A stretch of DNA of 51,446 nucleotides from Halobiforma nitratireducens JCM 10879 (lineage in GTDB: Archaea > Halobacteriota > Halobacteria > Halobacteriales > Natrialbaceae). A model generated the notes under the pieces. That model did no database searches, was not told the origin of the DNA, and saw nothing but the letters and a program-made list of their open reading frames with translations. The stretch is from NCBI RefSeq assembly GCF_000337895.1, contig NZ_AOMA01000082.1, positions 610-52,055 on the forward strand, written 5' to 3'. Positions 1 to 8,759 of the stretch are shown here, piece by piece (the stretch's first letter is position 1; each line of letters starts with the position of its first letter). Made by a program: the position numbers and the translations under genes.

Positions 1-139
1 AACCCAGTCTCCTGAGCCAATAGCTTCCCAATTAGGTACAGTTTCCGCTGAGATGCTGCTTCACTCCGCCACTAAACTAGAACAGATGACGGTGCGCCAG
101 AAGACGAGTCACCCCCCGGTCCGGAACGCGACCGCACAG
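1..139. other. window edge, no gene assigned
   Basis: This stretch lies downstream of the last gene of the minus-strand ABC transporter operon. I see no convincing coding frame, RNA or repeat. A gene entering from outside the window cannot be excluded. Confidence 0.5.
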
Positions 140-1498
140 TCACCCCGTGGGATCGGGTTCGACGTCGAAACGCCCCGCCGACGATCGTGGCTCTGCCTCG
201 AGCGTCGAGTCGTACCGGTGACACCGGACCTGTCTCTCACACGCGTCACCGTCGTCAGGGGAGTCGCGTTCACACACGGTCGGGAACGCGTCGGCGAGTC
301 GGTCGCTCGCGCCCTCGAGGTCGCCGCTGGCGATCGCCTCGACCGCATCGTCGACGGCCCGAGCGGCGTGGGCGTCCGAAATCGTCGTGGGGAGGCCGAA
401 GGCGTCTCGGACGGTCTCCTCGTCGATCGCGGAGCGATCCGTTCGGCCCCGGCTCACGTCGACCGCCGGTGGCAGTTCGCCCGTGTGCACCGAGAACCGA
501 AACGCGGCGATCGCCTCCCAGATGTCGGGCTCGAGGTCGAGACCTGCCGGCGGGATGACCTCGGGACAGCGGGGGTGGAATCGACAGCCCGATGGCGGGT
601 CGCTGGGCTCCGGGACGGCGTCGGTAAGCGGGCGAACGAGTTCCCGATCGGCCGGGTCCAGGCTCGGCACCGAACCTAACAGCACTCTCGTGTACGGATG
701 TGCAGGGGACGCAAGCACCTTCTCGGTCGGGCCCCGTTCGACGATCTCGCCGAGATACATGACGGCGAGTCGGTCACAGAACTGTCTGACGACGTCGATA
801 TCGTGGCTGATGAACAGGATCGCGACGTCGAACTCCCGTCGAATCTCGTCGAGCAACGCGAGGACGTCGGACTGGACGCGGCCGTCGAGCGCGCTCGTGG
901 GTTCGTCGGCGACGATCAGGTCCGGATTGAGGACGAGCGCCCGGGCGATAGCGATCCGCTGTTTCTCCCCACCAGAGAACTCGTGTGGATACCGGTCCGC
1001 GTCGTCGGCCGAGAGTCCGACGCGCTCGAGAAGGTCGGCGACGATCGCTCGTCGCCGGGCGGCGTCGTCCATGCCGTGGAGCGCGAGCGGTTCTGCGACC
1101 GCTTCGCCGACGGTCAGCCGTGGGTTGAACGCGTCGTTTGGGTCCTGGACGATCAACTGGGCGCGTCGGCGGAACGACCGGAGGGCCGCGCCCGACAACT
1201 CCGTGACCGACTCGCTGTCGAAGCGGATCTCCCCGCCGGTCGGCTCCTCGAGACGGAGCGTCGACAGCGCAGTCGTCGTTTTGCCGGAGCCGGATTCACC
1301 GACGAGGCCGAACGTCTCCCCGCGACGGACCCGAAAGCTAACTCCGTCGACGGCCCGAACGCGACCGACTTCCCGGCGAAGGAACCCCTTCGTGATCGGG
1401 AAGTGCGTCTCGAGATCGTCGACCTCTAGCAGCACCTCCCGGTCACCCCTCTCGGCGTCGGCAGTGTCTTCCGGGCCGGCGTCGTCGAGGTCAGTCAC
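140..1498 (-). CDS. dppF: peptide-type ABC transporter ATP-binding protein (DppF-like)
   Basis: This is a cytoplasmic ATPase of the oligopeptide/dipeptide/nickel ABC importer class, 452 aa. It carries Walker A GESGSGKTT near residues 67-75, signature FSGGEKQRIAIARAL, Walker B LIVADEPTSALD and the H-loop region FISHD. The conserved C-terminal oligopeptide-transporter segment follows, with SGCRFHPRCP. About 100 acidic residues extend beyond that segment. I chose a GTG start at 1498, which overlaps the upstream ATPase gene by 8 bp; the open frame runs further upstream, but that part lies inside the neighbour. The gene is the last of a dppC-dppD-dppF operon. The substrate cannot be read from the ATPase; peptides are the family default. 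Confidence 0.9.
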   Translation of the reverse strand: MTDLDDAGPEDTADAERGDREVLLEVDDLETHFPITKGFLRREVGRVRAVDGVSFRVRRGETFGLVGESGSGKTTTALSTLRLEEPTGGEIRFDSESVTELSGAALRSFRRRAQLIVQDPNDAFNPRLTVGEAVAEPLALHGMDDAARRRAIVADLLERVGLSADDADRYPHEFSGGEKQRIAIARALVLNPDLIVADEPTSALDGRVQSDVLALLDEIRREFDVAILFISHDIDVVRQFCDRLAVMYLGEIVERGPTEKVLASPAHPYTRVLLGSVPSLDPADRELVRPLTDAVPEPSDPPSGCRFHPRCPEVIPPAGLDLEPDIWEAIAAFRFSVHTGELPPAVDVSRGRTDRSAIDEETVRDAFGLPTTISDAHAARAVDDAVEAIASGDLEGASDRLADAFPTVCERDSPDDGDACERQVRCHRYDSTLEAEPRSSAGRFDVEPDPTG

Positions 1499-2606
1499 GG
1501 CTCTCACCTCCGGGGGCAGCGCCGTCGACTGGCCGGGTGTGGTCCGATGTCGTCGACTCGACCGGTTCGACGACCGTTCCGGCGTCCCGGCCCGGCGCGT
1601 AGAAGACACAGGAGGTCCGATGCTCGTCGCGTCCGTCGACGGGATAGAAATCGGGTTGTCCGTCACCCCCACAGTCGTCGATCGCGTGTGGACACTCCTC
1701 GCGAAACCGACAGCCATCGGCCGGGATCGAGCCTCGAGCCGACCGCTCGTCGCGTCTGGAGACGCCGTCGTGACTGTCCATCAGTTCGCGAGTGTAGGGG
1801 TGGGCCGGCCGATCGAACAGTCGCTCGACCGGACCGCGTTCGACGATCGTGCCGCCGAACATGACGAGTACGCGATCGGCGAGAGACGCGACCACACGGA
1901 GGTCGTGAGTCACCAACAGAAGGGACATTCCGCCGTCGGTCAGTTCTCGGAAGAGTTCGATCAGTCGCGCCTGGACGGTAACGTCGACGGCGGTCGTCGG
2001 CTCGTCGGCGATCAGCAGATCAGGATCGCACGCCAGCGCGATTGCGAGAGCGACTCGCTGTTGCATTCCCCCGGAGAACTCGTGGGGGTAGTCGTCGATA
2101 CGGGACGGCGCGTTCGGGATGCCTACCCGTTGCAGAAGGTCGACACTGCGTGTACGTACCTCCGTGTCGGTAACGTCCTCGTGTATCTCGATGGCCTCGG
2201 CGAGCTGATCGCCGACCGTGTACACCGGGTCGAGCGCGCTCTGTGGGTTCTGGAAGACGTGTGCGATGCGACTGCCCCGGATCGCTCGTCGTTCTGATTC
2301 GGTCGCGTCGTGAATCGGCTCGCCGTCGAACTCGATCGTTCCGCCGACGATCTCCGCCGGCGGCTGGGGGACGATCCCGGTCAGTGTCTCGCAGGTGATG
2401 CTTTTTCCCGAGCCGGATTCGCCGACCAGACAGACGGTCTCTCCGCGCTCGACCTGAAAATCCACACCGTCGACCGCACGGATCGTCTCCCTCTCGGTTC
2501 GGATCATCGTTCGGAGGTTTTGGACCCGCAAGAGCGGCTCCGTCTCCATCGGTTCGGTCGCCGCGTTCGAACTGTCCGTCGCCGTATCGTCCGTACTCAT
2601 CGTCAT
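1491..2606 (-). CDS. dppD: peptide-type ABC transporter ATP-binding protein (DppD-like)
   Basis: This is the second ATPase of the importer, 371 aa. Visible motifs are Walker A GESGSGKS, signature FSGGMQQRVALAIAL, Walker B LLIADEPTTAVD and H-loop LLVTHD. The typical C-terminal DppD/OppD region has DGCRFREECPHAIDDC, a cysteine pattern common in this family. The start ATG at 2606 overlaps the permease stop by 4 bp (ATGA), which implies translational coupling. A second ATG two codons downstream is also possible. DppD and DppF normally form a heterodimer under two permeases. Confidence 0.92.
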   Translation of the reverse strand: MTMSTDDTATDSSNAATEPMETEPLLRVQNLRTMIRTERETIRAVDGVDFQVERGETVCLVGESGSGKSITCETLTGIVPQPPAEIVGGTIEFDGEPIHDATESERRAIRGSRIAHVFQNPQSALDPVYTVGDQLAEAIEIHEDVTDTEVRTRSVDLLQRVGIPNAPSRIDDYPHEFSGGMQQRVALAIALACDPDLLIADEPTTAVDVTVQARLIELFRELTDGGMSLLLVTHDLRVVASLADRVLVMFGGTIVERGPVERLFDRPAHPYTRELMDSHDGVSRRDERSARGSIPADGCRFREECPHAIDDCGGDGQPDFYPVDGRDEHRTSCVFYAPGRDAGTVVEPVESTTSDHTRPVDGAAPGGESRD

Positions 2607-3796
2607 GGGTTCTGTCTCGGATCGAGCGCGTCGCGAAGGCCGTCACCGACCAGTTTCAACGACGCGAGAGTCGCCGTCAGGGCGATGGCGGGAAACGTCG
2701 AAACCCACCAGATTTCGTGGGGATTCATACTGAGTCCCACGCCGGTCACCGGCGGATCGAGCCCCTCCTGGATCGTCGACCCCCACGAGTAGAGTTCGAT
2801 GTGGTGGAACCCGAGAAACGCCACGCCGGCCTCGACGAGGACCAACAGCGCGAGCAGGTGAAACACCGCCGGGACGAGGGTGTTCGTGATGTTCGGAACG
2901 ATGTGGCGTTTCGCGATGTAGACCGGCGACGCGCCGAGGCTTCTGGCGACGAGAACGTGGCCATCCTCGCGACGCTGCAGCGTCTCGCTTCGGACGAGAC
3001 GGGCGATCCCACCCCAGCTGAGCAGTCCGAACATCACGAGCAACAGGAGCAACGAGACGTTCCAGTACATGTATCCGATGAAGAAGGCGACGATAGCGGG
3101 GATACACAGCTGTACGTCGACGTAACTCGTCAGCAGGTCATCGATCCGACCGCCGCGGAACCCGGCGACGACGCCCACGATCGCAGCCAGCGGAACGATG
3201 AACGCGGCGGTGAACACGAGCACGTAGAGGGCGATCCGTGCGCCCTCGACGACGAGATATCCCATCGGGTGACCGCGGTGGTTCGTCCCGAGCGGGTAAG
3301 TGAGCGAGCCATCGCAGTACCGTGTGATGCCTTCTCCCTCGTGAATCTCGCCGAGGCATTCCGCGTGCCAGCCGGCCTCACTCGTGAACCCGTACGGCGA
3401 GTGCAAGCGGTGTTCGAACGCCAGATCGGGAGCGCTGAGAACGACTGGACCGACGATGCCGACGAGCGAAATCACGGCGAACACGCCGACACCGACCGCG
3501 TGTATCGGACGCGAGACGAGCCGCGTCAGAACGCGTCGCGTGATGTCGGGACGACGGACGGCCGGGACGACGAGAAACGACGTCAGAACCACCAGTCCCA
3601 GCCCGATCACCCAGTCGATCCGCTCGAGTTGCCAGCCGAGCGAAACGGTCCTACTCGTCTCGAGTGCGTACAGCCCCGCGAGCGTGACGACACCGAGTAC
3701 GAACGCGATCCGTGGCGGCGTCGCGACTCCGCTGGAACGTTCGATCTCGTCCCAGTCTACCCGTTCGAAACGGCGGGTGTCGTCGGTGTCGCGCAT
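2603..3796 (-). CDS. dppC: peptide-type ABC transporter permease (DppC-like)
   Basis: This inner-membrane permease of the DppC/OppC type has 397 aa. An N-terminal cytoplasmic stretch precedes the first membrane helices at about residues 30-110. A long extracytoplasmic loop with Cys residues and YPLGTNHRGH follows, then the BPD_transp_1 core with the ATPase-contact (EAA-like) segment ARSLGASPVYIAKRHIVPN and terminal hydrophobic helices. I chose the ATG at 3796 because upstream codons lack hydrophobic or conserved features. It is the first gene of the operon; no DppB permease or binding protein lies upstream, so these partners must be encoded elsewhere or be missing. Confidence 0.9.
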   Translation of the reverse strand: MRDTDDTRRFERVDWDEIERSSGVATPPRIAFVLGVVTLAGLYALETSRTVSLGWQLERIDWVIGLGLVVLTSFLVVPAVRRPDITRRVLTRLVSRPIHAVGVGVFAVISLVGIVGPVVLSAPDLAFEHRLHSPYGFTSEAGWHAECLGEIHEGEGITRYCDGSLTYPLGTNHRGHPMGYLVVEGARIALYVLVFTAAFIVPLAAIVGVVAGFRGGRIDDLLTSYVDVQLCIPAIVAFFIGYMYWNVSLLLLLVMFGLLSWGGIARLVRSETLQRREDGHVLVARSLGASPVYIAKRHIVPNITNTLVPAVFHLLALLVLVEAGVAFLGFHHIELYSWGSTIQEGLDPPVTGVGLSMNPHEIWWVSTFPAIALTATLASLKLVGDGLRDALDPRQNP

Positions 3797-3891
3797 GGGG
3801 GCGGATGGTCGTAGTGATATACTACCGTTCAATAAATGTTCGCAATAGCCGGTTTCTCGAGACCGTCGACGGGGCGGCGCTCGTTCGAACG

Positions 3892-4848
3892 TCAGGGTTG
3901 GACGCCGCCGTCGGCATCCTGCCCTCGAATTTCGTTCGGATCGAACTCGAGTAAGGGCTCGCCACACTCGCTGCAACCGAGCGCGAGCACCTCGTATGCG
4001 CGACAGCAGGATTCGACGGCGTCCTCGGTTAGCTCGATCGGGCCGTCACAGAGCGGACAGGCGACGTGGAACGATCGCAAGGCCTCGAGCAGTTCGATCC
4101 GCTGTCCCGGCGGCACCGTCTCCCAGCGGTCGGTCCGAGCGGCCAGCGCGTCGTGAGTCGCGAGGTCGGCGACGAAGGCAGCGTCACCGGGCCACTTGTG
4201 GATGCGACGGCCGACTTCGATCGCGGGGTAGTCGCGGTCTTTGACGTCGACGACTGACGGGTCGGTGCCGAACAGGTCCGCGACGACATCGGGATCAGAG
4301 TCGAGATCGGACCCGTCACCGACGAGCCGGTCTACCGCCCGTTCGACGCGTGCTGCGAACTCGTCGGTCAGACAGAGGTCGTCGACGTCCTCACACGGTT
4401 CGACGGCGTCGATCTCGAGCAAGAACGTCTCTGGGTCGACGGCCTGTCGTTCGTGGCGCTCGATCTCCGCGACGGTTTCCCACTCCTCGGCGGCAGGATC
4501 GTCGTCCGCCGGTGGGGCCGCGTTGGAACCGTCTCCTGTCGGTTCCACGCTCGAAGTCCGCGTCTCGGTGACTGGATGGGGTTCCTTGTCGAACAGCGCG
4601 AGGACCCGATCGGGGAAATATCGTTTCGTGAGCGTCGGCGTCCCCGGAACGAGGTAGCCACGAAGATAGATGGCAAGCAGTGAGCCGCCGAACGCGACGA
4701 CTGCGACGCCGCGGGACGCAATCGCAAGCAGTGCGCTCGCGACGAGCGCGATGACGACGTTGACCGCAGTACACGGAAGACATCGATTGTCACCCGTGTA
4801 CTCTGGATTACGGACGCGCTCGAGGAGCGACGTAGACTGGCCGGACAT
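3892..4848 (-). CDS. haloarchaeal membrane protein with C-terminal zinc ribbon
   Basis: I recognise no named family; the protein has 318 aa from ATG 4848. Residues about 20-75 hold a CLPC motif followed by two hydrophobic helices. A disordered acidic linker follows (about 95-125). The C-terminal half is soluble and ends with two CxxC pairs (ACPLCDGP and GCSECGEP), with an extra Cys-Cys between them, which looks like a zinc ribbon. The layout suggests a membrane-anchored cytoplasmic metal-binding domain. It reads away from the flanking initiator tRNA and is separated from the ABC operon by about 95 bp. Confidence 0.75.
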   Translation of the reverse strand: MSGQSTSLLERVRNPEYTGDNRCLPCTAVNVVIALVASALLAIASRGVAVVAFGGSLLAIYLRGYLVPGTPTLTKRYFPDRVLALFDKEPHPVTETRTSSVEPTGDGSNAAPPADDDPAAEEWETVAEIERHERQAVDPETFLLEIDAVEPCEDVDDLCLTDEFAARVERAVDRLVGDGSDLDSDPDVVADLFGTDPSVVDVKDRDYPAIEVGRRIHKWPGDAAFVADLATHDALAARTDRWETVPPGQRIELLEALRSFHVACPLCDGPIELTEDAVESCCRAYEVLALGCSECGEPLLEFDPNEIRGQDADGGVQP

Positions 4849-5010
4849 ACCGCGTGGTTGGAATCGTGGCGTGAAAACAGGTGCGGGATAGCGACGTGTA
4901 CTATTCGACTGCACCGTTCTCGAGCGACGCTCGTCACGCTCGGGAGTTCGGAAACGTCGGTCCGCTCGGCGTCACTGTCCCTGAGTCACACCCCGGCGTC
5001 CGGTGTTCGT

Positions 5011-5031
5011 CAGTGAGTCAGTGAGTCAGTG
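5011..5031. repeat. short tandem octamer repeat
   Basis: About three copies of the 8-mer gtgagtca lie end to end, just downstream of the initiator tRNA gene. The tract is too short to assign a function. Confidence 0.5.
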
Positions 5032-5036
5032 AAAAG

Positions 5037-5111
5037 TAGCGGGAGGTAGATTTGAACTACCGATCTGCGGGTTATGAGCCCGCCGGAATCTCCTGGCTAT
5101 CCCATCCCGCT
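5037..5111 (-). tRNA. initiator tRNA-Met (CAU)
   Basis: The minus strand folds into a full cloverleaf. The acceptor is AGCGGGA/TCCCGCT, the anticodon stem-loop GCGGG-CTCATAA-CCCGC, and the T arm GGTAG-TTCAAAT-CTACC. The three consecutive G-C pairs next to the anticodon loop and the A1-U72 end are hallmarks of archaeal initiator tRNA. The CCA tail is not fully encoded: only the discriminator A and then C-T follow. No intron is present. Confidence 0.95.
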
Positions 5112-5177
5112 ACCATATCGTAACCGAGTGCACTAATTAAGGGTTGTGATTCGATCGCCGTGTGGGGATTCGTGGCG

Positions 5178-5624
5178 TTACTCGCGGTGGACCTTCCAGG
5201 TGAAGAGGCTCTCGAAGGTGTAGTTGACGAAGAAGCCGACGCCGATCCCGACGACGTTCGCGAGTAGGTACCAGACGCCGAACAGTTCAATCAACGCCGT
5301 GTACACGCCAAGTGTCACCAGAAAACCGCCGAATCGGACCGTATACGATCGGAGGAGTCGTTTGAGAAGTGCCCTGGGAGACATCGCCCCGAACGTCGAG
5401 AACGTCCAGGATTCGTTGATAGTGAAGATGACAGCGATTGCGACCACCCAGGCGATCACCTTCGCGGAAACGAACCCAAGCTCCGCGAGTTCGACGAGCA
5501 ACAACAGTACGCCGTTGTCGACCGCCGCGCCGACGACGCCAACGCCGGCGAACTGACTGAACCGAGTCACCGACACCAGCGCTCGAGCGCGCATCCGAAC
5601 CGCCTCGAGCAGTGAGTCAGTCAT
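5178..5624 (-). CDS. GtrA family membrane protein
   Basis: This small integral membrane protein has 148 aa and four hydrophobic helices spanning most of its length. The early helix has the family-typical FAGVGVVGAAVDNGVLLLLV, and the C-terminal part ends FVNYTFESLFTWK, typical of GtrA-like proteins. The family is linked to flipping or transfer of lipid-linked sugars at the membrane. The start ATG at 5624 overlaps the upstream glycosyltransferase gene by 8 bp, so the two are probably co-translated and act together on a lipid-linked sugar. Confidence 0.88.
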   Translation of the reverse strand: MTDSLLEAVRMRARALVSVTRFSQFAGVGVVGAAVDNGVLLLLVELAELGFVSAKVIAWVVAIAVIFTINESWTFSTFGAMSPRALLKRLLRSYTVRFGGFLVTLGVYTALIELFGVWYLLANVVGIGVGFFVNYTFESLFTWKVHRE

Positions 5625-6477
5625 CGTCGGCGTTTCGGTCCGGCCCGGATGCGGACCCGGGGCCGGGGCCGGGGCCGGGACTGGAGCCGGCCTCTCCCGG
5701 CTCGATCCCGAGGCGTTCGATTACGCGTGTCGGTTCCGATCGTCGCTTCGCGAGTGCGGCGTGGAGTCCACCGCCCGTGTCCCCGATGCGTTTCGCGCGG
5801 TGGCGCGCCCGGAGGGCTCCGCGCGCGAGTTCCAGCGGCGTTTCGACCGACGAGACGGTCGAGTCGGGCGCGTCCGCCCACGTGACCGGGACCTCCTCGA
5901 CGCGATAGCCCAGCGCGTCGACGAGCGCGAGTAGCTCTACGTCCCAGGCGAAACCGTGCTCGCTGAGGTGGGGACAGACCGACCGCCAGGCGTCGGCCTC
6001 GATGGCTTTCGCGCCACACTGATAGTCCGACACCGAAATCGAGAGCAACCGCCGAGCGAGCCACGCGAACCCGTCACCGAGTTGCTCCCGGAACGCCGAC
6101 TGGCTCGAGCGGACGTCGGCTTCCGGATGCCGGCGGGAGCCGATCACCAGTTCCGACTCGCCCTCCCGTATGCGTTCTACGATCCGTTCGACCGAGTGCA
6201 CCGCCGTGCTCCCGTCCGCGTCGACGAACGCTCGAAGCTCCGTCTCGAGCGCGCAGAATCCGGCGGTCACTGCTGCGCCTTTCCCGCGCCGGCCCTCGAC
6301 AGCGTTGATCGTCGCGGGGACAGCCTCGAGTCGCTCGACCGTCCCGGGGTCGGGATCGTCGAGTTCGATCCGGATCGTTTCGGGATCGAGACGCTTCTCA
6401 AGTTCGATCACGTACGCGCGAAGGGCGTCGACGTTCGGGCGGAACGCCGGAACGACGAGGCCGAGCGTCCGGCTCAT
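5617..6477 (-). CDS. family 2 glycosyltransferase (dolichol-phosphate glycosyltransferase-like)
   Basis: This GT-A fold glycosyltransferase has 286 aa. It starts with GLVVPAFRPN, has GRRGKGAAVTAGF and the acidic nucleotide-sugar/metal motif VDADGS near residue 90, then the acceptor-region sequence DYQCGAKAIEADAWR. These features match dolichyl-phosphate sugar synthases. There is no transmembrane segment, so membrane association is probably through the coupled GtrA protein. The C-terminus carries a PGPGPGPGS tract encoded by a ggggcc repeat near 5657-5680. The likely role is making a polyprenyl-linked sugar for surface glycosylation; the sugar is not known. Confidence 0.87.
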   Translation of the reverse strand: MSRTLGLVVPAFRPNVDALRAYVIELEKRLDPETIRIELDDPDPGTVERLEAVPATINAVEGRRGKGAAVTAGFCALETELRAFVDADGSTAVHSVERIVERIREGESELVIGSRRHPEADVRSSQSAFREQLGDGFAWLARRLLSISVSDYQCGAKAIEADAWRSVCPHLSEHGFAWDVELLALVDALGYRVEEVPVTWADAPDSTVSSVETPLELARGALRARHRAKRIGDTGGGLHAALAKRRSEPTRVIERLGIEPGEAGSSPGPGPGPGSASGPDRNADDD

Positions 6478-6693
6478 TCGTCAGTACCGTCCCATTGATA
6501 CCCCAAAAACGTGCTGGAAGGGGCCACCGTTGTCAGCTCGGTGACCGAACTCGAGCGAAAAGCGCAAGGCGGGCAACGACAACTCGAGGGCGGGAGCTGT
6601 GGACGCAGGCGTTACGGTAGAGAGACTGCGAGACGATTCGGTGGACACGGCCGGCAGCGAGTGTGCGTGTGCTTCGAGGGAGTCGCGGAGTCG

Positions 6694-6960
6694 TTACATC
6701 GCGAGGTCGCCGTTCTCTCGGACGACCTCGATCTCCTCGGCGTCGGCGCGGTCGACATCGAGGAAGTGCGGGATGAAGTTTCGTTTCTCGTAGTCCTCGT
6801 ACTCGGACTGGTCGCCGACGGTACACCACAGCTGGACCTCCTCGGGTCCGTGCCACTCGCCGTTGCGGTTGATCCCGAAACAGACCAGCTCTTCGCCGTC
6901 GTGTTCCACGATGGCTCCCTTTCGAATTCCTGGGTCCCCGTGGATGATGAGCTGTTTCAT
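6694..6960 (-). CDS. small conserved haloarchaeal protein (HAH_0734-like)
   Basis: This soluble protein has 88 aa and starts MKQLIIHGDPGIRKGAIV. It holds a compact beta-rich N-terminus and an acidic C-terminus, with no Cys cluster and no membrane helix. From memory it resembles the conserved haloarchaeal HAH_0734 family, whose function is unknown. I chose the ATG at 6960 because upstream codons extend into the palindromic element. It is divergent from the L44e operon. Confidence 0.7.
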   Translation of the reverse strand: MKQLIIHGDPGIRKGAIVEHDGEELVCFGINRNGEWHGPEEVQLWCTVGDQSEYEDYEKRNFIPHFLDVDRADAEEIEVVRENGDLAM

Positions 6961-7009
6961 AGGTCGACGTTCGGAAGAGAGTGGATTAAACGCTTCGAAC
7001 GAGCACAGC

Positions 7010-7091
7010 ATAGTAACAGCTGCAACGATTTGCACGCTGATCGCCGAACAGTCTGGCGATCAGGTGTGCACTGACGTACAGCGACTACTAT
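7010..7091. repeat. imperfect palindromic element, copy 1
   Basis: This 82-bp sequence has arms that are imperfect reverse complements. The left arm begins atagtaac and ends ctgatcgcc; the right arm begins ggcgatcag and ends gactactat, with a loop of about 8 nt. A second copy lies at 21191-21271 with roughly three quarters of positions identical by eye. It sits in the intergenic space between the minus-strand small-protein gene and the plus-strand L44e operon. Confidence 0.8.
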
Positions 7092-7242
7092 AGCTACCGT
7101 GACGGACCCGACCAGCCGCTACGCGCTCATCCTTTCTCCCCAGGGACACGGTCGATCGGGACCGTGACGACCATCCAGACCGACCGTCGCCCGACGACGC
7201 CGTCCTGTCCTGGGTCGATCCGACGACGGCGAACCAAACGGG

Positions 7243-7250
7243 TTTTAAAC
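7243..7250 (+). promoter_or_regulatory. candidate TATA box of the L44e operon
   Basis: TTTTAAAC lies about 40 bp before the L44e start codon. Archaeal start sites fall about 25-27 bp after the box, which would give a short leader of roughly 10-15 nt. Confidence 0.5.
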
Positions 7251-7284
7251 GGCCCCGTCTTAGGCCACGGCAAGTGAGATAACC

Positions 7285-7566
7285 ATGCAGATGCCACGCC
7301 GATTCAATACGTACTGCCCGCACTGCCACGAACACCACGAACACGAAGTCGAGAAGACCCGAACCGGTCGATCGACCGGGATGAAGTGGGACGCTCGCCG
7401 AACCAAGCGACACACCTCGAGCATCGGTAACTCCGGTCGCTTCTCGAAGGTGCCAGCCGGCGAGAAGCCCACCAAGAAGACCGATCTCAAGTACCGCTGC
7501 AGCGAGTGTGGCAAGGCCCACCTCCGCGAAGGATGGCGTGCCGGCCGACTCGAGTTCCAGGAGTGA
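7285..7566 (+). CDS. rpl44e: 50S ribosomal protein L44e
   Basis: This archaeal/eukaryotic-type large-subunit protein has 93 aa. It has two zinc-binding CxxC pairs, YCPHC near residue 11 and YRCSEC near residue 72, and the characteristic basic middle. Its length is normal for the family. It is the first gene of a conserved archaeal operon with S27e, aIF2-alpha and Nop10; S27e follows after 5 bp. Confidence 0.98.
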   Translation: MQMPRRFNTYCPHCHEHHEHEVEKTRTGRSTGMKWDARRTKRHTSSIGNSGRFSKVPAGEKPTKKTDLKYRCSECGKAHLREGWRAGRLEFQE

Positions 7567-7571
7567 TTACG

Positions 7572-7745
7572 ATGGCAGGAAACTTCTACTCCGTCCGATG
7601 TGGTGACTGCGAGAACGAACAGGTCGTCTTCGGCAAGGCCTCCACCGAGGTCGCCTGCGCCGTCTGCGGAACGACGCTTGCCCGCCCGACCGGTGGGAAA
7701 GCCGAGATCGAACACGAAGTCATCGAAACAGTCGAGTCACGATGA
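7572..7745 (+). CDS. rps27e: 30S ribosomal protein S27e
   Basis: This zinc-ribbon small-subunit protein has 57 aa. CGDC near residues 10-13 and CAVC near 28-31 form the zinc site. The start ATG at 7572 follows L44e closely, and the stop overlaps the aIF2-alpha start (ATGA). Confidence 0.97.
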   Translation: MAGNFYSVRCGDCENEQVVFGKASTEVACAVCGTTLARPTGGKAEIEHEVIETVESR

Positions 7746-8542
7746 AATACAGCGGCTGGCCCGACTCCGGCGAACTCGTCGTCGGCAAGATCGACGAGAT
7801 CGAGGACTTCGGCGTCTTCGTCGACCTCGAGGAGTACGAGGACAAACGCGGCCTCATCCACATCTCGGAGGTTGCCAGTGGATGGATCAAGAACGTCCGC
7901 GACCACGTCCGCGAGGGCCAGATCGTCGTCTGTAAGGTGCTCGACGTCGACCAGGACTCCCAGCAGATCGACCTCTCGCTGAAAGACGTCAACGACCACC
8001 AGCGCTCCGAGAAGATCCAGCAGTGGAAAAACGAACAGAAGGCCGACAACTGGATGGAGCTCGCGCTGGGTGAGGACACCGACGACGAGACCTACACGGC
8101 GATCGCAAACGAGCTGATCGGCGAGCACGGCAGCCTCTACGACGGCTTCAAGCAGGCCGCTATCCACGGCAACGAAGCCCTCGAGGGGACCGATCTCGAC
8201 GACGACGAAGTCGACGCGATCGTCGACACGGCCCGCGAGAACGTCTCGGTGCCGTACGTCAACGTCACCGGCTACGTCGATCTCGAGAACCCCTCGCCAA
8301 GCGGCGTCGACGGTATCCGCAATGCCCTCGAAGCTGCCGAAGGCAACGGCGAGGTCCCCGAGGAAGTCGACCTCGAGGTCAGCTACGTTGGTGCTCCCGA
8401 GTACCGCATCGAGGTACAGGCACCCAACTACAAGACCGCCGAGTCGCAACTCGAGGCGAGCGCGGAGCGTGCCGTCGCCGCGATCGAGGACGAAGGTGGC
8501 GACGGCGAGTACCACCGCGAACGCCGTACCGACGAGGAGTAA
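7742..8542 (+). CDS. eif2a: translation initiation factor 2 subunit alpha
   Basis: This is the alpha subunit of the archaeal aIF2 heterotrimer, which delivers initiator tRNA to the ribosome; 266 aa. The N-terminal S1/OB domain spans about residues 8-80 ([19 protein letters not shown]). A helical middle domain and an alpha-beta C-terminal domain follow. The tail is strongly acidic, as usual in haloarchaea. Its start overlaps the S27e stop by 4 bp. Confidence 0.97.
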   Translation: MKYSGWPDSGELVVGKIDEIEDFGVFVDLEEYEDKRGLIHISEVASGWIKNVRDHVREGQIVVCKVLDVDQDSQQIDLSLKDVNDHQRSEKIQQWKNEQKADNWMELALGEDTDDETYTAIANELIGEHGSLYDGFKQAAIHGNEALEGTDLDDDEVDAIVDTARENVSVPYVNVTGYVDLENPSPSGVDGIRNALEAAEGNGEVPEEVDLEVSYVGAPEYRIEVQAPNYKTAESQLEASAERAVAAIEDEGGDGEYHRERRTDEE

Positions 8543-8572
8543 CGCGGCTGAATCCAACGGAGTGTCGAGAAC

Positions 8573-8752
8573 GTGAAATCGGATATCCGGGTGTGTTCGG
8601 CGTGGCGCGAGCGACACGACCGCCCGGTGTACACCCTTTCTACCGAGTGTCCCGACTGTGGGGCCGACGCCGAAAACAGCGCGCCCGCGCCGTTCGATCC
8701 CGAAGACCCGTACGGCGAGTACCGACGGTCTCTTAAGCGTCGCAATCGCTGA
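8573..8752 (+). CDS. nop10: H/ACA ribonucleoprotein protein Nop10
   Basis: This 59-aa protein starts with GTG and reads VKSDIRVCSAWRERHDRPVY, then CPDCG, ending in a basic tail. This is the haloarchaeal form of Nop10, a zinc-ribbon-like core protein of H/ACA RNPs, which works with Cbf5, Gar1 and L7Ae in rRNA pseudouridylation. It lies 30 bp after aIF2-alpha and 7 bp before the PAC2 gene, its usual archaeal neighbours. Confidence 0.95.
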   Translation: MKSDIRVCSAWRERHDRPVYTLSTECPDCGADAENSAPAPFDPEDPYGEYRRSLKRRNR

Positions 8753-8759
8753 TATCGGT

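Noticed and set aside
387-2297. 636-aa open frame on the plus strand
   Set aside because: It is antisense to both ABC ATPase genes, with Arg/Ser-rich non-protein-like composition.
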